Assembly (NCBI RefSeq): GCF_934309415.1 | Contig: NZ_CAKRDI010000026.1 | Span: forward strand, 1 to 46,402 | Direction: 5' to 3' | Source: an uncultured Mediterraneibacter sp. | GTDB taxonomy: Bacteria > Bacillota > Clostridia > Lachnospirales > Lachnospiraceae | Length of the DNA stretch: 46,402 nucleotides | In this document: piece after piece, positions 32,142 through 39,238 of the stretch | Numbering within the stretch: position 1 is the first letter of the stretch | Layout of the letters: every line of letters starts with the position of its first letter | The notes under the pieces: model-generated | Database searches by the model: none | What the model saw: only the letters and a program-made list of their open reading frames with translations | Told to the model about the DNA's origin: nothing | Position numbers and translations under genes: made by a program

Positions 32142-33821
32142 ATGAAAAAATTTAAAGTGAAATTAGCAGCAGTTCTGGGAATTCTTGTAGTTCTTGGAAT
32201 TTATTATTATGCGGCTCTTCCGGCGATCAATCTGCATGCGACAGAAACGTGGATTTTTGTGTTTGTTGCGGTGATTCTGGCAGGGGCTATTTTTGTAGGA
32301 AAGAAAAAGATGGCTCCGTATGAGCTGAAAGAGTCGAAAGGAGTCAAGGTGTTTGCAGGAATTTTGATCCTGCTTGTGGCAGCATATCTGATTGGAAGTC
32401 TTCTTTCATCTCCGATCATCAATGCGAAGAAATATCAGAAGCTGATGAAAGTGGAGAACAGTGTCTTTGAAAAAGACGTGGAGGAACGCTCTTTTGATCA
32501 GATCCCGCTTCTTGATAAAGATTCTGCACAGTTACTCGGTGACAGAAAGATGGGAAGTATGGTTGATATGGTGTCTCAGTTCGAGGTGGATGAGCTGTAT
32601 TCCCAGATCAACTATCAGGATCGTCCGGTAAGAGTATCACCGCTGAAATATGCCAGCCTGATCAAATGGTTTACGAATATGAAGGAAGGGATTCCGGCCT
32701 ATATTAAGATTGATATGGCGACACAGAATACAGAACTTGTGAAGCTGGAGCATGGAATGAAGTATACGACCAGCGATCATTTCAACCGGAATATTTACCG
32801 CCATCTCAGATTCAGCTATCCGACTTATATTTTCAACGATCTGAGTTTTGAGATCGATGAAGAGGGAACACCGTACTGGATCTGTCCGGTGAGAAAATAT
32901 AATATCGGTCTGTTCGGCGGAGCTACAGTCGGAAGAGTGGTACTGTGTAATGCAATCACAGGAGAGACAGAAGATTATGCGATCGAAGATGCACCACAGT
33001 GGATCGACCGCGCTTATTCTGCAGATCTTCTGGTGGAACTATATGATTATTACGGAACACTGAAACATGGATTCTTCAACAGTGTGCTTGGTCAGAAGGA
33101 CTGTCTTGAGACAACGGATGGTTATAACTATCTGGCAGTGGACGATGATGTATGGGTTTATACAGGCGTTACTTCTATCACAGGTGATCAGTCTAACGTA
33201 GGATTTGTACTGATGAACCAGAGAACGATGGAAACAAAGTTCTATGAGGTGGAAGGTGCGACAGAGAAATCGGCAATGTCTTCTGCGGAAGGTCAGGTAC
33301 AGAACCTGCATTATACAGCAACATTTCCGCTGCTTTTGAACATTTCCGGAGAGCCGACATATTTTATCGCACTGAAAGATGATGCCGGACTGGTGAAGAA
33401 GTATGCCATGGTAAATGTTCAGAAATATCAGGTCGTAGCAATCGGAGATACAGTCAGCGAGTGTCAGGATTCCTACACTAATCTAATGTACAAGAATGGA
33501 ATCAAGACAGAAGCGGCTGATATCCGTTCTGTGGAGACGATTACAGGAAAAATCACCAGGATCGCTCAGGGTGTTGTGGATGGAAATTCACATTATTACC
33601 TGATGGTATCCGGTTCAGATGCAATCTTTGATATTTCAGTGGTAGATTTCATTGATGTGATCCGCTATAACGAAGGGGACGAAGTGACGCTGGAATACAA
33701 AGAGGGAGAGCAGACGAACACGGTACTTTCCCTGAATGGAACTGAGAAGGCAGAGAACACAGAGGATACAGATGATGTGAATGCGTCAAATGAATCAGAT
33801 ATGACAGAGGAAACGCATTAG
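32142..33821 (+). CDS. Membrane protein with large acidic extracytoplasmic domain, function unknown
   Basis: A 559-residue protein. Three hydrophobic helices occupy the first 95 residues (LAAVLGILVVLGIYYYAALP, TWIFVFVAVILAGAIFVG, FAGILILLVAAYLIGSLL); the rest is soluble, with repeated Tyr- and Asp-rich strands and no catalytic motif that I know. The C-terminal 25 residues are an acidic low-complexity tail (EKAENTEDTDDVNASNESD). The ATG at 32142 is used because TGAGG lies 7 bases upstream; the frame is open further up to 32061 but has no ribosome site. Its stop codon TAG coincides with the TTAGCTTTGG that begins a truncated repeat element. Stand-alone gene; the product is conserved-looking but not recognised. 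Confidence 0.75.
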   Translation: MKKFKVKLAAVLGILVVLGIYYYAALPAINLHATETWIFVFVAVILAGAIFVGKKKMAPYELKESKGVKVFAGILILLVAAYLIGSLLSSPIINAKKYQKLMKVENSVFEKDVEERSFDQIPLLDKDSAQLLGDRKMGSMVDMVSQFEVDELYSQINYQDRPVRVSPLKYASLIKWFTNMKEGIPAYIKIDMATQNTELVKLEHGMKYTTSDHFNRNIYRHLRFSYPTYIFNDLSFEIDEEGTPYWICPVRKYNIGLFGGATVGRVVLCNAITGETEDYAIEDAPQWIDRAYSADLLVELYDYYGTLKHGFFNSVLGQKDCLETTDGYNYLAVDDDVWVYTGVTSITGDQSNVGFVLMNQRTMETKFYEVEGATEKSAMSSAEGQVQNLHYTATFPLLLNISGEPTYFIALKDDAGLVKKYAMVNVQKYQVVAIGDTVSECQDSYTNLMYKNGIKTEAADIRSVETITGKITRIAQGVVDGNSHYYLMVSGSDAIFDISVVDFIDVIRYNEGDEVTLEYKEGEQTNTVLSLNGTEKAENTEDTDDVNASNESDMTEETH

Positions 33822-33925
33822 CTTTGGGGATGCACGTTTTGGCCTGAATGCATCTCGCCCATCGTCGCAGATGATCCTAAATGGCGAGATGCGTTACTGT
33901 TTGCAGGTTACCTGTGAACAGTAAC
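33817..33925 (+). mobile_element. Truncated triple-hairpin element (hairpins B and C)
   Basis: Starts ATTAGCTTTGG, the right arm of the alternative hairpin A seen at 36029-36082, then GGATGCACG, hairpin B with inner stem ATCGTC-GCA-GATGAT, and hairpin C ending GTGAACAGTAAC. The left terminal repeat and left arm of A are gone. The first five bases end the preceding coding region. Confidence 0.88.
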
Positions 33926-33985
33926 TGTTCTGCAAGGGGAATATCGCAGTGCATAACGTAAAAGAAACAGGAATGTCAATGAAAT

Positions 33986-34034
33986 AAAAGAAGCGATGAA
34001 AAATGAGAAAATGTCATTTTTCATCGCTTCTTTT
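33986..34034. terminator. Perfect bidirectional terminator between convergent genes
   Basis: Arms 33986-34006 and 34014-34034 are exact reverse complements over 21 bp (core GAAGCGATGAAAAATGA) around GAAAATG. The A-run and T-run on the two sides serve both the membrane-protein gene and the minus-strand P-loop gene. Confidence 0.95.
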
Positions 34035-34077
34035 TACCTCTCAGAGAGGATAAATTCCGTTCAGAGAAGGAAACAAT

Positions 34078-34497
34078 TTATAATACTGTACACTCGAGAG
34101 TATCAAGTTCAGGAATCTCATTCTTGTCAACACTAACGCTGAGATAGAAATCGATATTGTTTTCTGTAGAAATCTTGCTTAATTTCTGAATGAATGACGG
34201 AAGGCTTTCAATTGTGATATTAGCCTGTTTTAAAATACTGTCAATAAATACAGCTTCAATATCATGATTGCCGGCTGCCATGCCGTACAGGAATCCAACA
34301 AATTCCTCAAGTGTCAGAATGTCAGGATAATCTGCCATCCGGATTACACGGATGTTGAAATCCACAGAATAAGTATCCTTGTGACTTCTTTTAATAAATA
34401 CGACATTACCGGAAGATGTTTTAACCTTCTCGTTTGCAAGATCAATCATTTGCTGTGTTTTTCCGCTGCCTCTTGGGCCTGTGATTAAATTTACCAT
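34078..34497 (-). CDS. Small P-loop ATPase-like protein
   Basis: A 139-residue protein starting MVNLITGPRGSGKTQQMIDL, a clear Walker A. A hydrophobic strand ending in Asp (IEAVFIDSILKQAN) is a fair Walker B. No helicase, kinase or transporter motif follows. Similar stand-alone P-loop proteins in this family of bacteria are named only ATP-binding protein. The ATG at 34497 is used because GGAGAG lies 7 bases upstream, rather than an in-frame ATG at 34545. It has its own promoter with an inverted repeat in the spacer. Function unknown. Confidence 0.75.
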   Translation of the reverse strand: MVNLITGPRGSGKTQQMIDLANEKVKTSSGNVVFIKRSHKDTYSVDFNIRVIRMADYPDILTLEEFVGFLYGMAAGNHDIEAVFIDSILKQANITIESLPSFIQKLSKISTENNIDFYLSVSVDKNEIPELDTLECTVL

Positions 34498-34565
34498 GGC
34501 GAATCTCTCCTTTATGTAAGTAATTATTGTTTGAGTTTGTTTCACCTCTCAAATATTCTAATTTC

Positions 34566-34594
34566 ATTATACACTAAACATATGTTAGTAACAA
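34566..34594 (-). promoter_or_regulatory. Promoter with dyad for the P-loop gene
   Basis: Minus strand: TTGTTA (34594-34589), 17-base spacer, TATAAT (34571-34566). Within the spacer, ACTAAACATATGTTAGT (34573-34589) is an inverted repeat with five-base arms, a possible operator. The rest of 34595-34936 is AT-rich; it holds GGCGAGATGGTAACAG near 34857, a decayed fragment of the triple-hairpin family. Confidence 0.65.
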
Positions 34595-34936
34595 CTAAAA
34601 AAAGAAGAAAAAGGATAAAAAAATTATGCGGAATGACGGAAAGAGAAAGAAAGGGCTGAAAAACAGTGTAAAACTGCATAAAGATAACAAATTGAGAAGA
34701 TAATAAGGCTGTTCATAAAATTGATAAAGTAGTTTACAGAATGTATAAAAATGAAATTGCATTTTATTGCATGTGTGGTTTGCAGGTGTTGAACAAGGAG
34801 ACCAAATTGGGTTGTGGTTTTGTATTTGTTAAAGGTAACGTTAACAAGGTGTTTATGGCGAGATGGTAACAGTCATAGGAAAATAAAAAAATGTTCTTAA
34901 AAAAGTACAAAATGAGAAAAGTTCTCGATTATGATA

Positions 34937-34990
34937 TTGAAAATGATTCTCAAGTATGATACCATAATAGCAATTGAAAACCATTCTCAA
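34937..34990 (+). promoter_or_regulatory. Two putative Fur boxes before DUF3793-flavodoxin
   Basis: TTGAAAATGATTCTCAA (34937-34953) and TTGAAAACCATTCTCAA (34974-34990) both fit the Fur 7-1-7 palindrome TGATAATNATTATCA with few changes. The second is 13 bases before the start codon and overlaps the leader. A -10-like TATGAT or CATAAT lies between them. Iron-repressed expression is the simplest reading. Confidence 0.75.
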
Positions 34991-35003
34991 AAAAGGAGAA
35001 ACC

Positions 35004-35594
35004 ATGCCAACAGAAGTATTATCCTATTATTTAAAAAATGAAAACCGGAGAGTGAGACTGAAATTTCAGGTTGTGCTGCAGTGTGCGCCATTTTTGAAAG
35101 GTCTGAAAGTGTCCTGTCTCATTTCCATGGATGCAGATCTCTACCCATATCTGAAGGATCTTTTCAAAGGAATGAGTGTGACCTATCACAGACTGTCATG
35201 TTCAGAGGGGAAATGCCTTGTCCTTTTCTATCGCCCTGATGAACTGGAAGCTCATGTGAATGAAGCACCGGCAAGAGAACTGATCGTACAGTATGGATAC
35301 CGTGAAATGAATCTGCAGCAGATGTTGGAAAGACTGACCGGAAGAGTCAAAGAATGTTCTGAAAAAGGCATGGAATTTCCACACGAAATAGGAGTCTTTC
35401 TTGGATACCCGATCGAGGATGTCAAAGGTTTTATTGAAAAAGAAGGAAGAGAATCTCTAATGACTGGTTATTGGAAAGTCTATAGTGATCCAAACGGAGC
35501 CAGGATGATTTTCAAGGAATATGACCGTGCGAAAGAATGTGCGGTGAATGAATTTTTAGACGGAAAAAGTATCCGGGAAATTTTGGAGGTATAA
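35004..35594 (+). CDS. DUF3793-family protein
   Basis: A 196-residue protein resembling DUF3793, a Clostridia family usually next to a flavodoxin gene. Visible blocks are CAPFLKGLKVSCLISM, CSEGKCLVLFYRPDEL and EFPHEIGVFLGYPIEDVKGFI. It has three to four cysteines and no membrane segment; biochemical role unknown. AAAGGAG stands 7 bases before ATG 35004; an in-frame TTG at 34974 lies inside the second Fur box and is unlikely. It ends two bases before the flavodoxin gene, so the pair is one operon, probably made under iron shortage. It may help the cell switch from ferredoxin to flavodoxin or handle heme or iron; inference only. Confidence 0.85.
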   Translation: MPTEVLSYYLKNENRRVRLKFQVVLQCAPFLKGLKVSCLISMDADLYPYLKDLFKGMSVTYHRLSCSEGKCLVLFYRPDELEAHVNEAPARELIVQYGYREMNLQQMLERLTGRVKECSEKGMEFPHEIGVFLGYPIEDVKGFIEKEGRESLMTGYWKVYSDPNGARMIFKEYDRAKECAVNEFLDGKSIREILEV

Positions 35595-35596
35595 TC

Positions 35597-36028
35597 ATGA
35601 GCGTATCAGTAGTATATTGGAGTGGAACAGGTAACACACAGGCTATGGCTGAGGCAGTAGCAGAAGGAATCAAGGAAGCTGGACAGGAAGCAGAACTTCT
35701 TGAAGTTGGAAGCGCTGATGCAGCAGCGACAGCAAGCGCAAATGCATTCGCACTTGGATGCCCTTCCATGGGATCAGAGCAGCTTGAAGATTCAGAGATG
35801 GAGCCATTCGTAGAAGAACTTGAGTCACTTGTATCCGGTAAGAATATCCTGTTATTCGGATCTTACGGATGGGGAGACGGAGAATGGATGAGAGACTGGG
35901 CTGAGCGTATGAAAAACGCAGGTGCAGTACTTGTACGTGAAGAGGGAATCATTGCAAATGAAACTCCGGAAGATGACGTGATCGAAGAGCTGAAAGCAGC
36001 AGGAAAAGAGCTTGCAAAGAAGGCGTAA
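35597..36028 (+). CDS. Short-chain flavodoxin
   Basis: A 143-residue electron carrier that replaces ferredoxin when iron is scarce. The FMN phosphate loop SGTGNTQAMAE lies at residues 9-19. The two ring-flanking loops are around PSMGSEQLED and GSYGWGDGEWM, as in Clostridium flavodoxins. The length fits the short-chain type without the extra 20-residue insert. It is co-transcribed with the DUF3793 gene behind Fur boxes. The stop TAA is directly followed by a partial repeat element. Confidence 0.96.
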   Translation: MSVSVVYWSGTGNTQAMAEAVAEGIKEAGQEAELLEVGSADAAATASANAFALGCPSMGSEQLEDSEMEPFVEELESLVSGKNILLFGSYGWGDGEWMRDWAERMKNAGAVLVREEGIIANETPEDDVIEELKAAGKELAKKA

Positions 36029-36082
36029 CGTGCATCCTCAAAGCTAATCAGCAAGGTGATTAGCTTTGGTCTGAACAATAAC
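36029..36082 (-). repeat. Partial triple-hairpin element (hairpin A end)
   Basis: CGTGCATCCTC, then AAAGCTAATCA...TGATTAGCTTT (11-bp stem, a different sequence from the CCATGTC version), then TGAACAATAAC, the outer end with one change. Hairpins B and C are absent. It starts at the base after the flavodoxin stop. Confidence 0.8.
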
Positions 36083-36312
36083 CAAAAATCTCCCCACTGA
36101 ATAGTATATAATAGAGTTGAGAAAAGCAAAGAAACGAATATTGGCTGTGAAAGCAGTGGTTCGCGATGTTTACAGGTTACCATTGAAGAGCAACTTGTAA
36201 TGTATATTAGTTATAATGTAGTGTAAATCGTAAATTTAAATTTTGCGGATGATTGCTTTTGAAAGTGGATTTGAAATGGCTGTATAAGAACGAAGCAGAA
36301 AGGGAGAGAACG

Positions 36313-37095
36313 ATGAACCAGAATGTTATTTTAGGAATTTTAATACCATTTGCCGGGACCGCACTGGGATCGGCGATGGTATTTTTTATGCGTCAGGAGA
36401 TGAACCAGAAAGTACAGAAACTGCTGCTTGGATTTGCATCCGGTGTGATGATCGCAGCTTCAGTATGGTCTCTTCTGATTCCGTCCATTGATATGGCGGA
36501 GCAGGAAGGCGGAACCGCCTGGATCCCGGCAGCGACGGGATTTCTTCTTGGAATGGGATTTCTGCTATTGCTTGATACAGTGACGCCGCATCTGCATTTC
36601 ACAGAAGAAAAGCCGGAAGGAGTTCCTTCCCATTTAAAAAAAACAACCATGCTTGTCCTTGCAGTCACCTTGCATAACATACCGGAAGGAATGGCAGTTG
36701 GAGTAACTTTTGCAGGAGTTCTTGCAGAAAATGCAATGATCACGATGACAGGAGCATTCGCATTGTCGATCGGAATCGCAATCCAGAATTTTCCGGAAGG
36801 AGCAATTATCTCCATGCCGTTGAAAGAACAGGGAAATTCAAAAGGCAAATCCTTTGTCTATGGAGTGCTTTCGGGAATTGTGGAACCAATTGGTGCAATG
36901 ATCACAATTTTGCTGACGGGTATGATTCTTCCGTTGCTTCCGTATCTTCTGGCATTTGCGGCAGGAGCCATGATCTATGTGGTCGTAGAAGAACTGATTC
37001 CTGAAGCGCAGGTAGGAGAACATTCTAATATCAGCACAATTGGAGTGGCGGCCGGATTTGTATTAATGATGATCCTGGATGTGGCGTTGGGGTAA
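36313..37095 (+). CDS. ZIP-family metal transporter
   Basis: A 260-residue divalent-metal (zinc, iron or manganese) importer of the ZIP family. About eight hydrophobic helices are seen. The binding-site helices carry HNIPEGMAVGV (helix 4) and QNFPEGAII (helix 5), where the second has Gln-Asn instead of a His at the usual HN/ HE position. A short His-rich loop (DTVTPHLHF) lies before. ATG 36313 is used since AGGGAGAGAA lies just before; an in-frame upstream ATG is unlikely. It stands alone, followed by a terminator. Metal specificity cannot be read. Confidence 0.93.
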   Translation: MNQNVILGILIPFAGTALGSAMVFFMRQEMNQKVQKLLLGFASGVMIAASVWSLLIPSIDMAEQEGGTAWIPAATGFLLGMGFLLLLDTVTPHLHFTEEKPEGVPSHLKKTTMLVLAVTLHNIPEGMAVGVTFAGVLAENAMITMTGAFALSIGIAIQNFPEGAIISMPLKEQGNSKGKSFVYGVLSGIVEPIGAMITILLTGMILPLLPYLLAFAAGAMIYVVVEELIPEAQVGEHSNISTIGVAAGFVLMMILDVALG

Positions 37096-37121
37096 AAAGA
37101 GCATTTCTGGTGCGTTACAGG

Positions 37122-37155
37122 CGTGTCTGCAACTGTAAATTGCAGACACGTTTTT
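37122..37155 (+). terminator. Intrinsic terminator after the ZIP gene
   Basis: CGTGTCTGCAA (37122-37132) pairs exactly with TTGCAGACACG (37140-37150), followed by TTTTT. Confidence 0.92.
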
Positions 37156-37207
37156 CTATTTATTATTAATTATAAGTAACCCATATAAACAAAATGGAAA
37201 TGAAATA

Positions 37208-37236
37208 TTGCATTTTTAAAAACAAAGTGTTATGAT
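37208..37236 (+). promoter_or_regulatory. Sigma-A promoter of the glycine-riboswitch operon
   Basis: TTGCAT (37208-37213), 17-base spacer, TATGAT (37231-37236), about 35 bases before the aptamer. Confidence 0.75.
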
Positions 37237-37264
37237 TTGTTTTATCGTGTTAAAGCACGAAAGA

Positions 37265-37358
37265 GAAAATACTCAGGAGAGTCTCTTTCAACTGGTGATT
37301 TGAAAGAGCGCCGAAGGTGTAAGCGGCATCAGACCGCGAGTCTCTCAGGCAAAAGGAT
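37265..37358 (+). ncRNA. Glycine riboswitch, single aptamer
   Basis: The core GGAGAGTC...GCCGAAGG...GAGTCTCTCAGGCAAAAGG is diagnostic for the glycine aptamer. The P1 stem forms from AGGAGAGTCTC and GAGTCTCTCAGG, and the P3 region is GGCATCAGACC. Only one aptamer is present; a small hairpin CGTG-TTAAAG-CACG sits upstream, where a second, degenerate unit could lie. Its 3' end runs into GGAGG, 7 bases before the symporter ATG, so control is probably at translation initiation. Confidence 0.93.
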
Positions 37359-37372
37359 GGAGGAATAAAGGA

Positions 37373-38785
37373 ATGTTTGCACAAATCAATCAAATTATCA
37401 CTGTAATCGACAATGCTGTGTGGGGTATGCCACTGATCTGCCTCATTATGGCAACGGGTATCTTTCTGACAGCCAGACTTGGTCTTGTACAGATCAGGCA
37501 TCTTGGCAAAGCTTTCAAATTCATGTTTAAAGATGAAGAAGACGGACACGGAGAAGTCACCAGTTTCGGTGCACTTTGTACTGCACTGTCTGCAACGATC
37601 GGAACAGGTAATATCGCCGGAGTCGCTACTGCAATTGCAGTCGGAGGACCTGGAGCACTGTTCTGGATGGTTCTGGCAGCATTTTTCGGAATGGCTACAA
37701 AGTATTCGGAAGGTCTTCTGGCAATTAAATATCGTACGATCGACGAGGATGGACATGTTCTTGGAGGACCTTTCTACTATATCGAAAACGGTATGGGAAA
37801 GAACTGGAAATGGCTTGCAAAACTGTTCGCATTCTTTGGAGCAGGTGTAGGTTTGTTTGGAATCGGAACATTTACACAGGTGAACAGTATTGCTTCTGCG
37901 GTTAAGAACTTCTTTGATCCGAATATGGCACATACAGTAGCGCTGTTCGGCGGGGAGTATTCCTGGGCAACTGTGATCGCAGGACTGATCCTGACACTCT
38001 GTGTCGGACTGGTTGTAATCGGAGGAATTCAGAGAATTTCCAAAGTATCTGAAGTAGTAGTGCCATTTATGGCTGTACTGTATGTAGGGCTTGCACTAAT
38101 CATTATTATTACAAATATCACAGCAGTGCCGGGAGCATTTGCAACAATTATTAAATCTGCATTTACAGGAAGTGCACTTGCAGGTGGAGCAGTAGGTTCT
38201 ATGTTCGTTGCCATGCAGAAAGGTGTGGCAAGAGGAATCTTCTCTAATGAATCCGGTCTTGGTAGTGCGCCAATCGCGGCAGCCGCAGCCAGAACAAAAG
38301 AACCGGTACGTCAGGGACTTGTATCTATGACAGGTACATTTATTGACACGATTGTAATCTGTACTATGACAGGTCTTTCCATTGTAATTGCAGGATCCTG
38401 GCTGAATCCGGATCTGGAAGGTGTGGAGATCACGATGGATGCATTCCAGAAGGGACTCCCGTTCCCGGGATTCGTAGCTACATTTTCACTGATGCTCTGT
38501 CTGGTATTCTTCGCATTTACCACAATCCTTGGATGGGATTACTATGGTGAACGTTGCGTAGAGTATCTGTTTAATAAGAACAAGGGCGTTGTAAAAGGAT
38601 ATCGCTGGCTTTATATCATTGCAGTATTCATCGGACCATACATGACAGTTGCAGCTGTATGGAATATTGCTGATATCTTTAATGCACTGATGGCGTTCCC
38701 AAACCTGATCGCACTGCTTGTATTGAATGGTGTGGTCGTGAAGGAAACAAAAGAATTTCATGCGAAGCACAACGGATCCTATTAA
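37373..38785 (+). CDS. Sodium:alanine/glycine symporter (AGCS family)
   Basis: A 470-residue membrane protein with about eleven helices that takes up alanine or glycine with Na+. Family blocks are FGALCTALSATIGTGNIAGVATAI near residue 65-90, GGPGALFWM, GTGNI-type loop and ESGLGSAPIAAAAARTKEPVRQG in the middle. The glycine riboswitch directly before it fits glycine as substrate or inducer: it could bring in glycine when low, or export it when high. GGAGGAATAAAGG precedes ATG. It is a single-gene operon and is followed by a terminator. Confidence 0.96.
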   Translation: MFAQINQIITVIDNAVWGMPLICLIMATGIFLTARLGLVQIRHLGKAFKFMFKDEEDGHGEVTSFGALCTALSATIGTGNIAGVATAIAVGGPGALFWMVLAAFFGMATKYSEGLLAIKYRTIDEDGHVLGGPFYYIENGMGKNWKWLAKLFAFFGAGVGLFGIGTFTQVNSIASAVKNFFDPNMAHTVALFGGEYSWATVIAGLILTLCVGLVVIGGIQRISKVSEVVVPFMAVLYVGLALIIIITNITAVPGAFATIIKSAFTGSALAGGAVGSMFVAMQKGVARGIFSNESGLGSAPIAAAAARTKEPVRQGLVSMTGTFIDTIVICTMTGLSIVIAGSWLNPDLEGVEITMDAFQKGLPFPGFVATFSLMLCLVFFAFTTILGWDYYGERCVEYLFNKNKGVVKGYRWLYIIAVFIGPYMTVAAVWNIADIFNALMAFPNLIALLVLNGVVVKETKEFHAKHNGSY

Positions 38786-38856
38786 TAAAATTTAATAGTT
38801 AGAATATTCAGATAACAGGAAAAGTATCAAGAAATATTTCCTGTTTGAAAGAGAAG

Positions 38857-38903
38857 AAAAAACAGTCTGTTTTACTGATAAAAGTGGAAACGGACTGTTT
38901 TTT
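38857..38903. terminator. Terminator after the symporter gene
   Basis: AACAGTC...GTTT and GAAAC.GACTGTT arms (about 11 of 13 paired) run into a T-run, with an A-run at left. A smaller stem AACAGGAAA/TTTCCTGTT lies just upstream (38814-38846). The remaining gap to 39118 shows no gene. Confidence 0.8.
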
Positions 38904-39118
38904 TACGCAAAAAAATGAAGTGCGAGAAGACAGATAATTCATAGTAAAAGCAAGCTTTGTAGAAAATAAATAAGAAAGATACACCATTAAATGAAAAACT
39001 GGGAAAAAGAGAGAGAAGTTCTGAAAATACATCATCATGTGTTTTTACCATTGCATTCCACTATATTTTGTATTACAATAGGTTTCAGACACCAGAACAG
39101 GAACAAAGGAAACAGAAC

Positions 39119-39152
39119 GATACTGTTCACAGGAGCATCTGTAAACAGTATC
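39119..39152. repeat. Solo hairpin C with compensated ends
   Basis: GATACTGTTCACAG...CTGTAAACAGTATC. Relative to the standard GTTACTG/CAGTAAC, both outer arms changed (GATAC and GTATC) so that pairing is kept. It lies 87 bases before nrdD. Confidence 0.85.
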
Positions 39153-39238
39153 AAAAGGACTTCTGCTGGCACCCGGTATGGAATGAGAGCGGTAACAGTC
39201 TGTTCCCTGGTAAATGTGAAATGTGAGGAGATGCGCAA

